Shown: in pieces, positions 44,548 through 54,141 of the stretch | Position numbering within the stretch: position 1 is the stretch's first letter | Layout of the letters: each line of letters opens with the position of its first letter | Assembly: GCF_014137975.1 (NCBI RefSeq) | Contig: NZ_JACGWZ010000002.1 | Span: 124,001-188,000, forward strand | Source: Halosaccharopolyspora lacisalsi | GTDB lineage: Bacteria; Actinomycetota; Actinomycetes; Mycobacteriales; Pseudonocardiaceae | Direction of reading: 5' to 3' | DNA length: 64,000 nucleotides | Translations under genes and position numbers: made by a program | The notes under the pieces: generated by a model | Database searches by the model: none | The model's input: only the letters and a program-made list of their open reading frames with translations | Told to the model about the DNA's origin: nothing

Positions 44548-45036
44548 CTAACCGAACAGCGGCAGGTGACGTATCAGTTCGGGGGCGCCCGCCACGATCA
44601 GGAAGTGGATGGTGCGGCCGAGGAAGCTCACTCCCAGGAAACCGAGGGCACCGATCCCGGCGGCACCCACGGCGAAGCACATCACGGTGAACGGTGGCAG
44701 GCTGGCGACCGCGCCGACGAACAGGACCATCAGCGCCCACCACGGTTGCCGTTCGGCGCGGTGCTGGAACCTCCACATCCACTTCGCCCAGCGACTGTCA
44801 CTGCCGACCGCGGTCATCCGGCTCATGCGCCGTCCGAGGGTGAGACTGCCGCGCCCAGCGAAGTAGAGCAGGGTCTTGCCCGCCAGCTGCCCCACCGTGG
44901 CGGCCAGCGCCAGTGCCCACCACGGCACGCCGTTCACCGCGGAGACCGCGCCGATCAGGTAGAGCTCGATATTGACCAGGGGGAACACGCTCCCCAGCGC
45001 GGCCGTGCCCGCCGTGGTCAGCAGCCAGCCCCTCAT
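44548..45036 (-). CDS. Small VTT/DedA-like membrane protein
   Basis: About 162 residues, with 4-5 hydrophobic segments (GWLLTTAGTAALGSVFPLVN, ALALAATVGQLAGKTLLYFA, ALMVLFVGAVASLPPFTVM, FAVGAAGIGALGFLGVSFLG). The layout PLVNIELYLIGAV, GQLAGKTLLY and SLPPFT resembles the VTT/SNARE-associated (DedA) superfamily, which flips lipids or uses proton gradients. ATG 45036 begins directly at the first helix. The frame is open to a GTG at 45135, which would add a basic extension of 33 residues. Function unknown. Confidence 0.65.
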   Translation of the reverse strand: MRGWLLTTAGTAALGSVFPLVNIELYLIGAVSAVNGVPWWALALAATVGQLAGKTLLYFAGRGSLTLGRRMSRMTAVGSDSRWAKWMWRFQHRAERQPWWALMVLFVGAVASLPPFTVMCFAVGAAGIGALGFLGVSFLGRTIHFLIVAGAPELIRHLPLFG

Positions 45037-45234
45037 CCGCCTCGCCCCGGACGTGGTGGCCGGGTGCGCACGAGCATCGAAAGGACTCCAGGGGGCGCGG
45101 ACGGGAACGCTCCAACGGTACCGGGGTGTGCTCACCCGGTCGCCGGTGTGGTTGTGCGGCCACCTCGGGTGGTGATGTGGTTGCTCGGGTGGTGGTCGTT
45201 CCGGCTACCCGCGGTGTTGATCGAGGAGGCGTAC

Positions 45235-46686
45235 GTGAGCATGGTTTCCGAACGGCAGTCGTTGTTCCCGGGGTTGCGGGATCCGGGGGAGACCGAGGCG
45301 ATCCGGTTCGACGAGCGCGTGTTGAGCTACACCGATCTCGCCGGAGTCACCGCGAACCTGGCCGAGCGCATCGGTTCGGCGCGGTGCGTGGCGGTGTGGG
45401 GCACTGCCTGCCCGGAGACCTGCGCCGCCGTGGTCGGGGCACTGGCGGCCGGTGCGGCGGTGGTGCCGCTCAATCCGAAGCTGGGTCGGCGCGAGCTCGC
45501 TCACATCGTCGCCGACAGCTCCCCCGAACTCGTCCTGGCCGCCTCGGACTTCCCCGCGCCGGAAGCACTCGACGGGATTCCGGTCCACCACGTCGACCTC
45601 GAGGCTCGGGGTGGTGAGCTGCCGGAGGAGCCCCCGGAGGAGGACGCGGCACTGATCGTCTACACCTCGGGGACCACCGGGCCGCCGAAGGGGGTGGTGC
45701 TGTCGCGTCGGGCGATCCGGACGAATCTCGACGCGGTGGCTCGTGCGTGGGAGTGGACGCACCGGGACGTGCTCGTGCACGCGCTGCCGCTGTTCCACGT
45801 GCACGGCCTGATTCTCGGCACGCTCGGACCGTTGCGGCTGGGCGGCAGCGTGCGTCATCTCGGGAAGTTCTCCTCGCGGGCCGTGGCCGACGAACTCGCC
45901 GGTTCCGCCACGATGCTGTTCGGGGTCCCCACCATGTACCACCGGCTCGCCGAGGACGCCGAGCAGCAGCCGGACATCGCGGAATCGGTGGGCGGGGCAC
46001 GGTTGCTCGTCTCGGGGTCGGCGCCGCTTCCCGCCGTCGAGCACCAGCGAATCACGCGCCTGACCGGTCAGCGGGTCGTCGAGCGCTACGGCATGAGCGA
46101 AACGATCATGAACTGCGGGGTGCGGGCCTCGGGAGATCGCAGGCCCGGGTACGTGGGCCCGCCCTTCGACGGCGTGGAGCTCAAGCTCGTCGACGAACAG
46201 GACCAGGAGATCACGGTCAGTGATGACGAGACCGTCGGCGAGATCCTCGTCCGTGGCTCGAACCTGTTCACCGAGTACCTCAACCGTCCGGACGCCACCG
46301 CCGAGGCCTTCCTCGACGGCTGGTTCCGCACCGGTGACGTGGCGACCAGGGCCGCCGACGGCTACATCCGCATCGTGGGTCGCCGAGCCACCGACATCAT
46401 CAAGAGCGGCGGTTACAAGATCGGGGCCGGCGAGATCGAGAACGTGCTGCTGGAGCATCCGGCAGTGGCCGAGGTCGCCGTGACCGGGGAGCAGGATCCG
46501 GACCTCGGCGAACGCATCGTGGCGTGGGTGGTGCCCGCCGCGGAAGAGCAGGTCGACGAGGACGCCCTCGCCGAGCACGTCGCCGGACTGCTCACTCCGC
46601 ACAAGCGTCCGCGTGTCGTTCGTGTCCTCACGGAGCTGCCGCGCAACGAGATGGGAAAGGTCATGAAGAAGGCGCTGCAGAGCTGA
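45235..46686 (+). CDS. matB: Malonyl-CoA synthetase
   Basis: About 483 residues of the ANL adenylating superfamily, very close in pattern to Streptomyces MatB: VAVWGTACPETCAAVVGAL, VPLNPKLGRRELAHIVADS, the P-loop YTSGTTGPPKGVVLSRRAI, LPLFHVHGLILGTLGPLR, FGVPTMYHRLAED, ERYGMSETIMN, FRTGDVA, and the C-terminal KSGGYKIGAGEIENVLL with the catalytic lysine in RNEMGKVMK. It activates malonate or methylmalonate to the CoA thioester. GTG 45235 follows GAGGAGG by five bases. No polyketide genes are in view, so it may serve salvage of malonate or supply extender units made elsewhere. Confidence 0.88.
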   Translation: MSMVSERQSLFPGLRDPGETEAIRFDERVLSYTDLAGVTANLAERIGSARCVAVWGTACPETCAAVVGALAAGAAVVPLNPKLGRRELAHIVADSSPELVLAASDFPAPEALDGIPVHHVDLEARGGELPEEPPEEDAALIVYTSGTTGPPKGVVLSRRAIRTNLDAVARAWEWTHRDVLVHALPLFHVHGLILGTLGPLRLGGSVRHLGKFSSRAVADELAGSATMLFGVPTMYHRLAEDAEQQPDIAESVGGARLLVSGSAPLPAVEHQRITRLTGQRVVERYGMSETIMNCGVRASGDRRPGYVGPPFDGVELKLVDEQDQEITVSDDETVGEILVRGSNLFTEYLNRPDATAEAFLDGWFRTGDVATRAADGYIRIVGRRATDIIKSGGYKIGAGEIENVLLEHPAVAEVAVTGEQDPDLGERIVAWVVPAAEEQVDEDALAEHVAGLLTPHKRPRVVRVLTELPRNEMGKVMKKALQS

Positions 46687-46768
46687 GGCGTTTTCGAAGC
46701 TTCCTGGTCCGGATGTCGGTGTGACATGTGCCCGTCTGTCCCCTTCGGGCTGTCCCGGCACGGTCAAC

Positions 46769-46787
46769 ATAGGTTAGCCTAACCAAG
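46769..46787. promoter_or_regulatory. IdeR/DtxR iron box before the dihydroxybenzoate operon
   Basis: GGTTAGCCTAACC (46772-46784) is a perfect palindrome. Over 19 positions, 16 match the DtxR/IdeR consensus TTAGGTTAGGCTAACCTAA, allowing either base at the centre. Located about 150 bases before dhbA, it should repress the operon when iron is plentiful. Confidence 0.88.
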
Positions 46788-46936
46788 CCCACGGGCGGTC
46801 GCGAAGATCCGTACCGGTGACCGTGACCGCCGCTCGTGGCTGCTGACCGTGCCCGAGGCCGGTCAGGCCGGGGTCAGGCGCCTCCCGTCCTGGTGGTGGC
46901 CGGTGGGCACGGTGGTCAACGGCAGGAAGGGACGAC

Positions 46937-47680
46937 ATGGAGCCGACGGGGATCAACGGCCGGATCGCACTGGTGACGGGAGCCGCTCAGGGGATCGGCG
47001 CCGCCGTGACGAGGTCCCTCCGGGGCGGCGGCGCCACCGTCGCGGGACTCGACGTCCGCTCGGGGGAGGACGCGACCCACGTCGTCGACGTCGCCGATTC
47101 CGAGGCGGTCGAGGAGGCGGTGGCGAGGGTGGAACGGGACCTCGGCCCGGTCGACATCCTCGTCAACGTCGCCGGGGTGCTACGTCCCGGCAAGGTGGAC
47201 GAGCTCGGTGACGACGACTGGAGGGACACCTTCGCGGTCAACACCGACGGCGTGTTCCACACGTGCCGTGCGGTTTCGCAACGGATGATCCCCCGGAAGC
47301 GCGGCTCGATCGTCACGGTGGGTTCCAACGCCGCCGGCGTACCGCGCTACGGCATGGCCTCCTACGCGGCGTCCAAGGCCGCGGCGACCTTGTTCACCAA
47401 GTCCCTCGGGCTCGAACTCGCCGAGCACGGCATCCGCTGCAACGTCGTCTCCCCCGGCCCCACCGACACCGAGATGCAGCGCGACCTGTGGGCGGACGAC
47501 GACGGTGCGGAGGCGGTCATCACCGGCTCGCTCGAGACCTACAAGGCGGGAATTCCCCTGAACAGGCTCGCCACCGCCGACGACATCGCCGACGCCGTGA
47601 TGTTTCTGGTCTCCGATCGAGCCAAGCACGTCACCATGCACGACCTCTACGTCGACGGCGGCACCACGCTGCGCGCCTGA
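46937..47680 (+). CDS. dhbA: 2,3-dihydro-2,3-dihydroxybenzoate dehydrogenase
   Basis: A 247-residue short-chain dehydrogenase. The cofactor motif is [12 protein letters not shown] (13-24), and the catalytic residues are S130, Y143 and K147 (YAASKAA). It carries [19 protein letters not shown], typical of the DhbA/EntA group. It oxidises 2,3-dihydro-2,3-dihydroxybenzoate to 2,3-dihydroxybenzoate with NAD. ATG 46937 is preceded by GGAAGGGACG. First gene of a five-gene operon with an iron box upstream. Confidence 0.9.
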   Translation: MEPTGINGRIALVTGAAQGIGAAVTRSLRGGGATVAGLDVRSGEDATHVVDVADSEAVEEAVARVERDLGPVDILVNVAGVLRPGKVDELGDDDWRDTFAVNTDGVFHTCRAVSQRMIPRKRGSIVTVGSNAAGVPRYGMASYAASKAAATLFTKSLGLELAEHGIRCNVVSPGPTDTEMQRDLWADDDGAEAVITGSLETYKAGIPLNRLATADDIADAVMFLVSDRAKHVTMHDLYVDGGTTLRA

Positions 47681-47752
47681 ACTCAGAGGCCGGTCCTCCC
47701 GGACGAAAGCCCGTCGTGACGATCCATCCTCTTCGCCCCACGAAAGGCACAC

Positions 47753-48994
47753 ATGACGATCGACAGCGATCCCACCGGCCTCGACACCCTCGTAGCCACC
47801 GACGAGGCCGCCCGGTTGTTACAGGCCTACGAGCCCGGCTCTTCGTTCTTCCTGTCCTCGCCGCGAGGGACCATGCTGGCGCGTGGCGCCGAGGCCACGG
47901 TGCCCAGGACCGGAACCCGGGCGGACCTGCCCGCCCGCGTCGCCGAGTTCCTGCGCGACGCCGAGGGGTTCGGTCGTGGCAACCCGATGGTCGTCGGCGC
48001 GGTGCCCTTCGCCGACTCCTTGCCCGCCCACCTCGTCCTGCCCGACGAGGTGATCCACGCGAGTCCGCTGGACGTGCTCGCCCCGGCCACGGAATCGGAG
48101 GAGGTCGACTGCGCCGTTCGTGCCGTTCCGCCTCCGGAGGAGTACGAGCGCGGAGTCGAACGCGTGCTGCGCCGCATCGGCGACGGCGAGCTCGACAAGG
48201 CGGTACTGGCACGTTCCCTGGAGCTGTCCACGCCCGACCCGATCAACCCCTCGCGCATGTTGCGCAACCTGGCGCTGCGGGACCCGAGTGGCTACACGTT
48301 CGCGGTGGACCTTCCCCGGCGAGACGCCGACGGCGCCGGTGACCCTTCCGTTCCCGGATCGGGGTTCGGGCGCACGTTGCTCGGAGCCAGTCCCGAACTG
48401 CTGGTTTCCCGCAGCGGGTTCCTGGTGCGGGCAAACCCGTTGGCGGGCTCGCTGCCACGTTCCGACGACCCGACCGAGGACCGGGCCCGCGCGCAACGAC
48501 TGCTGAACTCGGACAAGGACCGCCGCGAGCACTCCGTGGTGATCGAGTCGGTCGCCGCGGCACTGCGCCCGCTGTGCTCCGACCTGCACGTGCCCGCGGA
48601 ACCGACGGTGACGGCCACCGCGACCATGTGGCATCTGTCGACCGAGATCACCGGAACGGTGCGGGACCAGCGAACCTCCTCCCTGCACCTCGCGACCGCC
48701 CTGCACCCCACTCCCGCCGTGTGCGGCGCGCCCGTGAGGGCTGCGGGCAGCGCCATCGCCGAGGTCGAACCGTTCGAGCGCGGGTACTACACCGGAATGG
48801 TCGGGTGGTGCGACGCGGCCGGGGACGGCGAGTGGGTGGTGGCCATTCGCTGCGGCGAGGTCGAGGACAACTCGCTGCGGCTGTTCGCGGGGGCCGGCAT
48901 CGTCGACGGCTCCGATCCCGCCGCCGAGCTCGCCGAGACCTCCGCGAAGTTTCGAACGGCCCTGGCGGCGATGGGCTGGCAGCACCGGATCTGA
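47753..48994 (+). CDS. dhbC: Isochorismate synthase
   Basis: 413 residues of the chorismate-utilising (MST) family. The signature includes [19 protein letters not shown] (catalytic lysine of the water-activating site), [53 protein letters not shown] and [23 protein letters not shown] with the magnesium-binding glutamates in [11 protein letters not shown]. It isomerises chorismate to isochorismate, the first committed step to 2,3-dihydroxybenzoate. The ATG is 72 bases after dhbA. Confidence 0.92.
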   Translation: MTIDSDPTGLDTLVATDEAARLLQAYEPGSSFFLSSPRGTMLARGAEATVPRTGTRADLPARVAEFLRDAEGFGRGNPMVVGAVPFADSLPAHLVLPDEVIHASPLDVLAPATESEEVDCAVRAVPPPEEYERGVERVLRRIGDGELDKAVLARSLELSTPDPINPSRMLRNLALRDPSGYTFAVDLPRRDADGAGDPSVPGSGFGRTLLGASPELLVSRSGFLVRANPLAGSLPRSDDPTEDRARAQRLLNSDKDRREHSVVIESVAAALRPLCSDLHVPAEPTVTATATMWHLSTEITGTVRDQRTSSLHLATALHPTPAVCGAPVRAAGSAIAEVEPFERGYYTGMVGWCDAAGDGEWVVAIRCGEVEDNSLRLFAGAGIVDGSDPAAELAETSAKFRTALAAMGWQHRI

Positions 48995-49071
48995 CTCGGT
49001 TCCGACCGCGTGCGTGGAGGAAAGCGGCTTCGCCGCTTGTCGAAGGAGCCCTGAGGACGAGGGGAAAAGAG

Positions 49072-50715
49072 ATGTTATCGGGATGTCCCACCTGGCCGGA
49101 GGAGTTCGCGCGGTATTACCGGCAGGCCGGGTACTGGCGCGGGGAAACCTTCGGCGAGTTGCTGCGCCGCGGTGCCGAGGAGCACGGCGAGCGCATCGCC
49201 CTCGTCGACGACCGGCGGCGGATCAGTTATCGCGAGCTGGACGCTCGTGCGGACCGGTTGACGGCCGGACTGCGTGAACTGGGGGTCGAGTACCAGGACC
49301 GCGTGGTGGTGCAGCTGCCCAACATCGCGGAGTTCTTCGAGGTGTGCTTCGCGCTGTTTCGCCTCGGTGCCGTCCCGGTGTTCGCCCTGCCCTCGCACCG
49401 GCTCACCGAAGTCGGTTACTTCTGCGAGTTCAGCGCTGCCACCGCCTACATCACCACCGACACCGAAGCCGGGTTCGACCACCGCGAGCTGGCCGCCGAG
49501 GTGACCGCGAAGGTTCCCGAACCGCCACACGTGATCATCGCGGGTGACCCCGGTGAGCACCCCTTCCACGCGCTGGAGGACCTCCACGCCGAACCGGTCG
49601 CCGATCGCGCCGGGCCGAGCTCCGGAGACATCGCCTTCCTGCAACTGTCCGGGGGCAGCACCGGAGTGCCGAAGCTGATCCCGCGCACCCACGACGACTA
49701 CCTCTACTCCTTCCGGGCCAGCAACGACATCTGCGGCGTGGACGCCGACACGGTGTACCTCGGTGCGCTGCCGATCGCGCACAACTTCCCCATGAGTTCG
49801 CCGGGCACGTTCGGCGTCCTGCACGCCGGTGGGCGAGTGGTGCTGGCACGCCGCTCCAGCCCCGACGAGGTCTTCGAGCTGATCGAACGCGAGCGCGTCA
49901 CCCTCACCGCCGCCGTCCCGCCCCTGGCGCTGGTGTGGTTGGACGCCGCCGAGGAGACAGAGCGAGACCTGTCGAGTCTGCGGGTGTTGCAGATCGGAGG
50001 TGCCAAGTGCAGCGAGGAGGTCGCTCGCCGGGTGCGCCCGACCTTCGGCGCGACCCTGCAACAGGTCTTCGGCATGGCCGAGGGACTGGTCAACTACACC
50101 CGGCTGGACGATCCCGAGGAGGTCGTCCTCACCACCCAGGGCCGGCCCATCTCCCCGGACGACGAGGTCCTCGTCGTCGATGACGAGGACCGACCCGTCG
50201 CCACCGGTGAAACCGGACACCTGCTCACCCGGGGGCCGTACACGATCCGCGGTTACTACCGGGCTGAGGAGCACAACGCCGCGGTGTTCACCCCGCAGGG
50301 CTTCTACCGCACCGGTGACGTGGTGCGACGGACCCCGCAGGGCAACATCGTGGTCGAGGGCCGAGCCAAGGACCAGATCAACCGGGGCGGCGAGAAGGTC
50401 GCCGCCGAAGAGATCGAGAACCACCTGCTGGCGCACCAGGACGTGCACGACGCCGCCGTGGTCTCCATGCCGGACGAGTACCTCGGGGAACGCTCGTGTG
50501 CCTTCGTCGTCCCGCGAGGCCACCCGCCCCGGGGGCGCGAGTTGATCCGGTTCGTCCGACGTCGCGGGTTGGCCGGCTACAAGGTTCCCGACCGGGTCGA
50601 GTTCGTCGAGCGGTTTCCGCGGACCGGTGTCGGCAAGACCAGCAAGGCCGACCTGCGGGCCGCGATCGAACGGGAGCTGGTTCCTCACCTCCACGAGGAA
50701 AAGAAACGGGCCTGA
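49072..50715 (+). CDS. dhbE: 2,3-dihydroxybenzoate-AMP ligase
   Basis: About 547 residues of the ANL superfamily, DhbE/EntE branch. N-terminus [20 protein letters not shown] is typical. The P-loop is [21 protein letters not shown], and the substrate region [13 protein letters not shown] holds the aromatic/asparagine residues that read hydroxybenzoate. [17 protein letters not shown] follows, then [11 protein letters not shown], and the C-terminal hinge and lysine [20 protein letters not shown]. It adenylates 2,3-dihydroxybenzoate and loads it on an aryl carrier protein. ATG 49072 follows GAGGGGAAAAGAG. The frame is open far upstream only in the shadow of dhbC. Salicylate-specific ligases look similar, but dhbA and dhbB in the operon favour dihydroxybenzoate. 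Confidence 0.93.
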   Translation: MLSGCPTWPEEFARYYRQAGYWRGETFGELLRRGAEEHGERIALVDDRRRISYRELDARADRLTAGLRELGVEYQDRVVVQLPNIAEFFEVCFALFRLGAVPVFALPSHRLTEVGYFCEFSAATAYITTDTEAGFDHRELAAEVTAKVPEPPHVIIAGDPGEHPFHALEDLHAEPVADRAGPSSGDIAFLQLSGGSTGVPKLIPRTHDDYLYSFRASNDICGVDADTVYLGALPIAHNFPMSSPGTFGVLHAGGRVVLARRSSPDEVFELIERERVTLTAAVPPLALVWLDAAEETERDLSSLRVLQIGGAKCSEEVARRVRPTFGATLQQVFGMAEGLVNYTRLDDPEEVVLTTQGRPISPDDEVLVVDDEDRPVATGETGHLLTRGPYTIRGYYRAEEHNAAVFTPQGFYRTGDVVRRTPQGNIVVEGRAKDQINRGGEKVAAEEIENHLLAHQDVHDAAVVSMPDEYLGERSCAFVVPRGHPPRGRELIRFVRRRGLAGYKVPDRVEFVERFPRTGVGKTSKADLRAAIERELVPHLHEEKKRA

Positions 50716-50742
50716 GGACAGGCCTGCGACGACGAAGAGGTC

Positions 50743-51399
50743 ATGATGGCGCTTCCCGCAATCGCACCGTACTCCGTGCCACGTCAGGAGGAACTCCCCG
50801 CCGATCGGGTCGACTGGCGGCTCGAACCGGACCGGGCCGTGCTGCTCGTCCACGACATGGAGCGGCATTTCGTGGATGCCTTCACCCCGGACAGCGAGCC
50901 GCTCGACGAGGTCGTGCCCAACATCGGCGCACTGGCCGGTGCGGCCAGATCGTCCGGGGTGCCGGTCGTCTACAGCGCTCAGCCGAGTGGTCAGACCCCC
51001 GAACAACGGGGGCTGCAACTGGAGTGGTGGGGGCCCGGCGTCTCCGATCCGGACCAGGAAGCCATCATCGGCGAGCTGGCGCCCGGTCCGGAGGACGTGG
51101 TGCTGACCAAGTGGCGCTACAGCGCCTTCCAACGCACCGAGTTGCGCGAGATGATGCGGGCCTGGGGCAGGGACCAGCTCGTCATCACCGGCATCTACGC
51201 CCACATCGGCTGCCTGATGACCGCGGCCGAGGCGTTCCAGCAGGAAGTACGAGCCTTCTTCGTGGCCGATGCCGTCGCCGACTTCTCCGAGCAGGACCAC
51301 AGGATGGCGGTGTCCTACGCCGCGAAGCGGTGCGCCGTGGTGCGCTCGGCGAACCGGGTGCTGGCGGAGCTGGTGGGCGAACACACCGCCGCGGTGTGA
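50743..51399 (+). CDS. dhbB: Isochorismatase, single-domain
   Basis: 218 residues with the cysteine-hydrolase fold and catalytic triad D38 (LVHDMERHF), K123 (LTKWRYSAF) and C157 (AHIGCLMTA). It cleaves the vinyl ether of isochorismate to pyruvate and 2,3-dihydro-2,3-dihydroxybenzoate. In E. coli EntB and B. subtilis DhbB this domain is fused to an aryl carrier protein. Here it ends after the hydrolase domain, and the carrier is the separate gene 30 bases downstream. Two ATG codons are in tandem at 50743; GAAGAGG precedes them. Confidence 0.93.
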   Translation: MMALPAIAPYSVPRQEELPADRVDWRLEPDRAVLLVHDMERHFVDAFTPDSEPLDEVVPNIGALAGAARSSGVPVVYSAQPSGQTPEQRGLQLEWWGPGVSDPDQEAIIGELAPGPEDVVLTKWRYSAFQRTELREMMRAWGRDQLVITGIYAHIGCLMTAAEAFQQEVRAFFVADAVADFSEQDHRMAVSYAAKRCAVVRSANRVLAELVGEHTAAV

Positions 51400-51428
51400 G
51401 CCGCGCGATTCGAGAGCAGTGGTGAGGA

Positions 51429-51665
51429 ATGAGTGACGATTCGACGTTGACGCGCGACGGTGTGCGAGCCGAGATCGCCGAGTTGCTCTACGAGGACCCG
51501 GCCGAACTCACCGATGACGAGGATCTCGTCGACTTCGGTCTGGACTCGGTGCGGATCATGAGCCTCGTCGAGCGTTGGCGCAAACGCGGCGTGAAGATCA
51601 CCTTCGCCGAGCTGGCCGAGCGCTCGACGCTGGCCGAGTGGTGGGAGGTCCTGGAAGCCCGGTGA
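51429..51665 (+). CDS. Stand-alone aryl carrier protein
   Basis: 78 residues of the phosphopantetheine carrier fold. The attachment serine is S40 in EDLVDFGLDSVRIMSLVERW. Helix 4 carries the region KRGVKITFAELAERSTLAEWW. It should receive 2,3-dihydroxybenzoate from DhbE and present it to an NRPS condensation domain. It is the last gene of the operon, and no NRPS follows in the window. The ATG lies after GTGAGGA. It corresponds to the C-terminal domain of EntB/DhbB, separated. Confidence 0.9.
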   Translation: MSDDSTLTRDGVRAEIAELLYEDPAELTDDEDLVDFGLDSVRIMSLVERWRKRGVKITFAELAERSTLAEWWEVLEAR

Positions 51666-51689
51666 CCGGGCCGTCCCGAACTCGATGGC

Positions 51690-51743
51690 GGGTGATGAAC
51701 GCGTCGTCGTGGCGGTCACACCGCCACGACGACGCGTTCACCC
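51690..51743. terminator. Very long bidirectional terminator
   Basis: A perfect 20-bp stem (51697-51716 with 51720-51739) around loop CAC, lengthened by GGGT/ACCC after a 3-base bulge. It lies between the convergent carrier-protein and hexosaminidase genes. This is the longest perfect stem in the window. Confidence 0.88.
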
Positions 51744-51759
51744 TTCGGGACGGTCCCGG

Positions 51760-53421
51760 TCAGTTTCCGGGCCAGGGCACCTGAGGGGACCGGTAGTAGT
51801 CGATGCCGAGCTGTTCCCACCGGGGAGCCTGGGCGGCCAGTCGCTGACGATAGGCCTGCCAGTCGTGCTTGCTCGCCGGGGACCAGCCGATCTCGGCGAT
51901 ACCGGGCAGGCGCGGGAAGGCCATGAACTCGACCTGGTCGAGGTTGGCCAGCGTCTCGGTCCACATCGGGGCCTCGACGCCCAGGATCGCCTCGTCCGGC
52001 ACGTCGGGCAGGAACGTCGCGGGATCCCACCGGTAGGAGTCCCGGACGGTGCTGTACCCGGCCCAGTCCAGCCCGAGCTCGGTGTCCTCGTTGTACTTCA
52101 TGTCGATGTAGGCCTTGTTCGCCGGGGACATGAGGATCTTGTTCCCGTTGGCGGCGGCCTCGACCATCTCCGGCGCGGAGTTCTCGGTGTGCCAGTACTG
52201 CACCACCGAGCCCTTCGGGGGAGTGGCCTTGGCGTACTCGCTCCAGCCGACGGCGGTCTTGCCGTACTTCTCGACCAGGGGCAGCACGCGGGACATGAAC
52301 TTCTTGTAGTCGGCCTCGCTGGTCGAGTGCGCCTCGTCACCACCTATGTGCAGGTACGGGCCGGGGGTCATGGCGGCGACCTCGCGGATCACGTCCTCGA
52401 CGAACCGGTAGGTGACCGGTTCGTCGATGCACAGCGAGCTGAACCCGACCTCGATACCCGTGTACGGAGGAGGCGCCGTCCCGTCGCAGTTCAGCTTGTC
52501 GTAGGAGGACAGCGCGGCGTTGGTGTGGCCGGGCAGGTCGATCTCGGGAACGATGGTGACGTTGCGCGCGGCGGCGTAGTCGACGATCTCGCCGTACTCC
52601 TGCTTGGTGTAGTACCCGCCGGGCGTGCCACCGACCTCGGTGTCGCCCCCGTGGGTCGTCAGCCGGGGCCAGCTGTCGATCTGGATGCGCCAGCCCTGGT
52701 CGTCGCTGAGGTGCAGGTGCAGGTAGTTGACCTTGTACAGCGCGAGGTGGTCGATGTAGCGCTTGACCGAATCGACGCCGTGGAAGTGCCGCGCGACGTC
52801 GAGCATCGCGGCGCGGTGTTCGAAGCGGGGCCGGTCGGTGATCTCCCCACCGGGGATCGTCCAGGGCCCGGACCGCTCACTGTCGCTTTCGATCGTGGCC
52901 GGCAACAGCTGGCGCAGCGTCTGCATCCCGTTGAACAAGCCGTCACCGGTGGTGGCGCGGATTGTCACGGAGTCGTCGTCGATCCGCAGTCGGTAACCGG
53001 CTCGCCCGAGCTCGGCGCGGGAACCGTCCAGCCGTAGCGAGATGCCCCCGGTCTCGTCTTCACCCTCGTACTTGGCCGCGTCGTGCTTGATCGGCAGGGC
53101 GAACCCGGTGGCGGGTCGCAGCAGCTCCCGCAGTCGGTTCGCCACCCGCTTGGCGGAGGACGCCTGCTTGTCGATGTGAATGCTGGTGTGCCCGGTCAGT
53201 CGGTACTGCTCGCCGCTCGCCGGTTCGACGGACACTGGTGCGGGGATCACGTCGTACAGCGACGACTCGGAGAGTTGCGCACCGCTGGCGGTCGAGAACA
53301 TGCCCGCCGTCATGATCGCGCTCGCTGCCAGCGCCAGGGTCACCGAAGCGCGTCGCGGGAAGGGCGTACGTCCTGATCCGGCTCCTGTCGGTGCCGCTGT
53401 CCGCGGCTGTGCTCGGTTCAT
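51760..53421 (-). CDS. Secreted beta-N-acetylhexosaminidase (GH20)
   Basis: About 553 residues from ATG 53421. The N-terminus has a signal peptide (RRASVTLALAASAIMTAGMF, then ASGAQ). A GH20b domain (about 50-180) precedes the catalytic barrel: MLDVARHFHGVDSVKRYID, LHLHLSDDQGWRIQI, VPEIDLPGHTNAALSSY, the catalytic Asp-Glu pair in HIGGDEAHSTSEADY, and VVQYWHTENSAPEMV. It removes terminal GlcNAc or GalNAc from chitin oligosaccharides or glycoconjugates outside the cell. A DasR-like operator lies just upstream, as for other chitinolytic genes in actinomycetes. Confidence 0.93.
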   Translation of the reverse strand: MNRAQPRTAAPTGAGSGRTPFPRRASVTLALAASAIMTAGMFSTASGAQLSESSLYDVIPAPVSVEPASGEQYRLTGHTSIHIDKQASSAKRVANRLRELLRPATGFALPIKHDAAKYEGEDETGGISLRLDGSRAELGRAGYRLRIDDDSVTIRATTGDGLFNGMQTLRQLLPATIESDSERSGPWTIPGGEITDRPRFEHRAAMLDVARHFHGVDSVKRYIDHLALYKVNYLHLHLSDDQGWRIQIDSWPRLTTHGGDTEVGGTPGGYYTKQEYGEIVDYAAARNVTIVPEIDLPGHTNAALSSYDKLNCDGTAPPPYTGIEVGFSSLCIDEPVTYRFVEDVIREVAAMTPGPYLHIGGDEAHSTSEADYKKFMSRVLPLVEKYGKTAVGWSEYAKATPPKGSVVQYWHTENSAPEMVEAAANGNKILMSPANKAYIDMKYNEDTELGLDWAGYSTVRDSYRWDPATFLPDVPDEAILGVEAPMWTETLANLDQVEFMAFPRLPGIAEIGWSPASKHDWQAYRQRLAAQAPRWEQLGIDYYRSPQVPWPGN

Positions 53422-53456
53422 GGTCGTTTCCGTGCTTCCTGTCGGAAATGGTCCGA

Positions 53457-53472
53457 TAAGGTATAGACCAAA
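53457..53472 (-). promoter_or_regulatory. DasR-like operator (dre) before the hexosaminidase gene
   Basis: On the minus strand TTTGGTCTATACCTTA, 36 bases upstream of the ATG, matches the core TGGTCTAgACCA of the DasR element with one central change. DasR (GntR family) represses GlcNAc/chitin genes until glucosamine-6-phosphate appears. Confidence 0.7.
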
Positions 53473-53785
53473 GTTGCGCAGGCTGCATATCGGCCATTCG
53501 GAGTACGGGGATCCCGCGGTGCCGGGCACGGCGGGAATGGTCGCGGTCGGGGAGTCGTTCGTGCCGACGAGCGCTTTCGGCGAAGCCGAACGGTCGGACC
53601 CGTCGGTGCTGCTGGTCGCGTGAGAGGGCGATGAGGACGCTCGCCGCACGGGAGCGACCGCTGGGCGCCGGACGAACGCACCACCAAGACAACGTGTTCT
53701 CGGTCACACATAATCGGGGAGGGGAGTTCACGAGCTAACGCTCGCTCCGGTCCTCCCGATAGTCGAAACGGAGGTGCTACGACTG

Positions 53786-53998
53786 ATGCGCACGGAGACG
53801 CGGCCGACGGCGGAGGAATCCGACAGTAGCGGCGAGCTGCCCACCACGCCGTGCAGCGTGGTGTGGAGCGGCGGTCATTCGTACGTACTCGAAGGCGTCG
53901 GTGGCCGCTCCCTCTGGGCGGGCGTGGACGACCGCGGTCGTCCACGGTTTCTGACCGACGCCGAACTCGCGAGCCGTGGTTGGTCGCGCCCGCGGTGA
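53786..53998 (+). CDS. Small conserved-looking hypothetical protein
   Basis: 70 residues from ATG 53786; GGAGG (53770-53774) lies eleven bases upstream. The central part (TTPCSVVWSGGHSYVLEGV) and the C-terminal RPRFLTDAELASRGWSRPR look like a compact domain. Third-position GC bias is strong. No function recognised. It is divergent from the hexosaminidase gene and precedes the phosphatidyltransferase. Confidence 0.55.
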   Translation: MRTETRPTAEESDSSGELPTTPCSVVWSGGHSYVLEGVGGRSLWAGVDDRGRPRFLTDAELASRGWSRPR

Positions 53999-54141
53999 CG
54001 AGTTCACGAGGTGATCCCGCCACGGGCGCCTCGGAGTTTCACGGAGGCGATGTGGGACCCTGAACCGTACGGACGTCGCCGGATGTCCGAAATCGGGCCG
54101 ATTACGGGCGGGGCGGTCACGCAGCGGTTCAGGGGAGGGGC

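Noticed and set aside
44278-45234. A 5' extension of matB through the membrane-protein gene
   Set aside because: The extension is Gly/Arg/His-rich shadow sequence; GAGGAGG and GTG 45235 define the start, and the family N-terminus matches there.
45235-51665. A polyketide or NRPS biosynthetic cluster, suggested by matB plus the dhb genes
   Set aside because: No ketosynthase, condensation, adenylation-thiolation multidomain or thioesterase genes occur in the window. The two units are separated by a promoter and an iron box.
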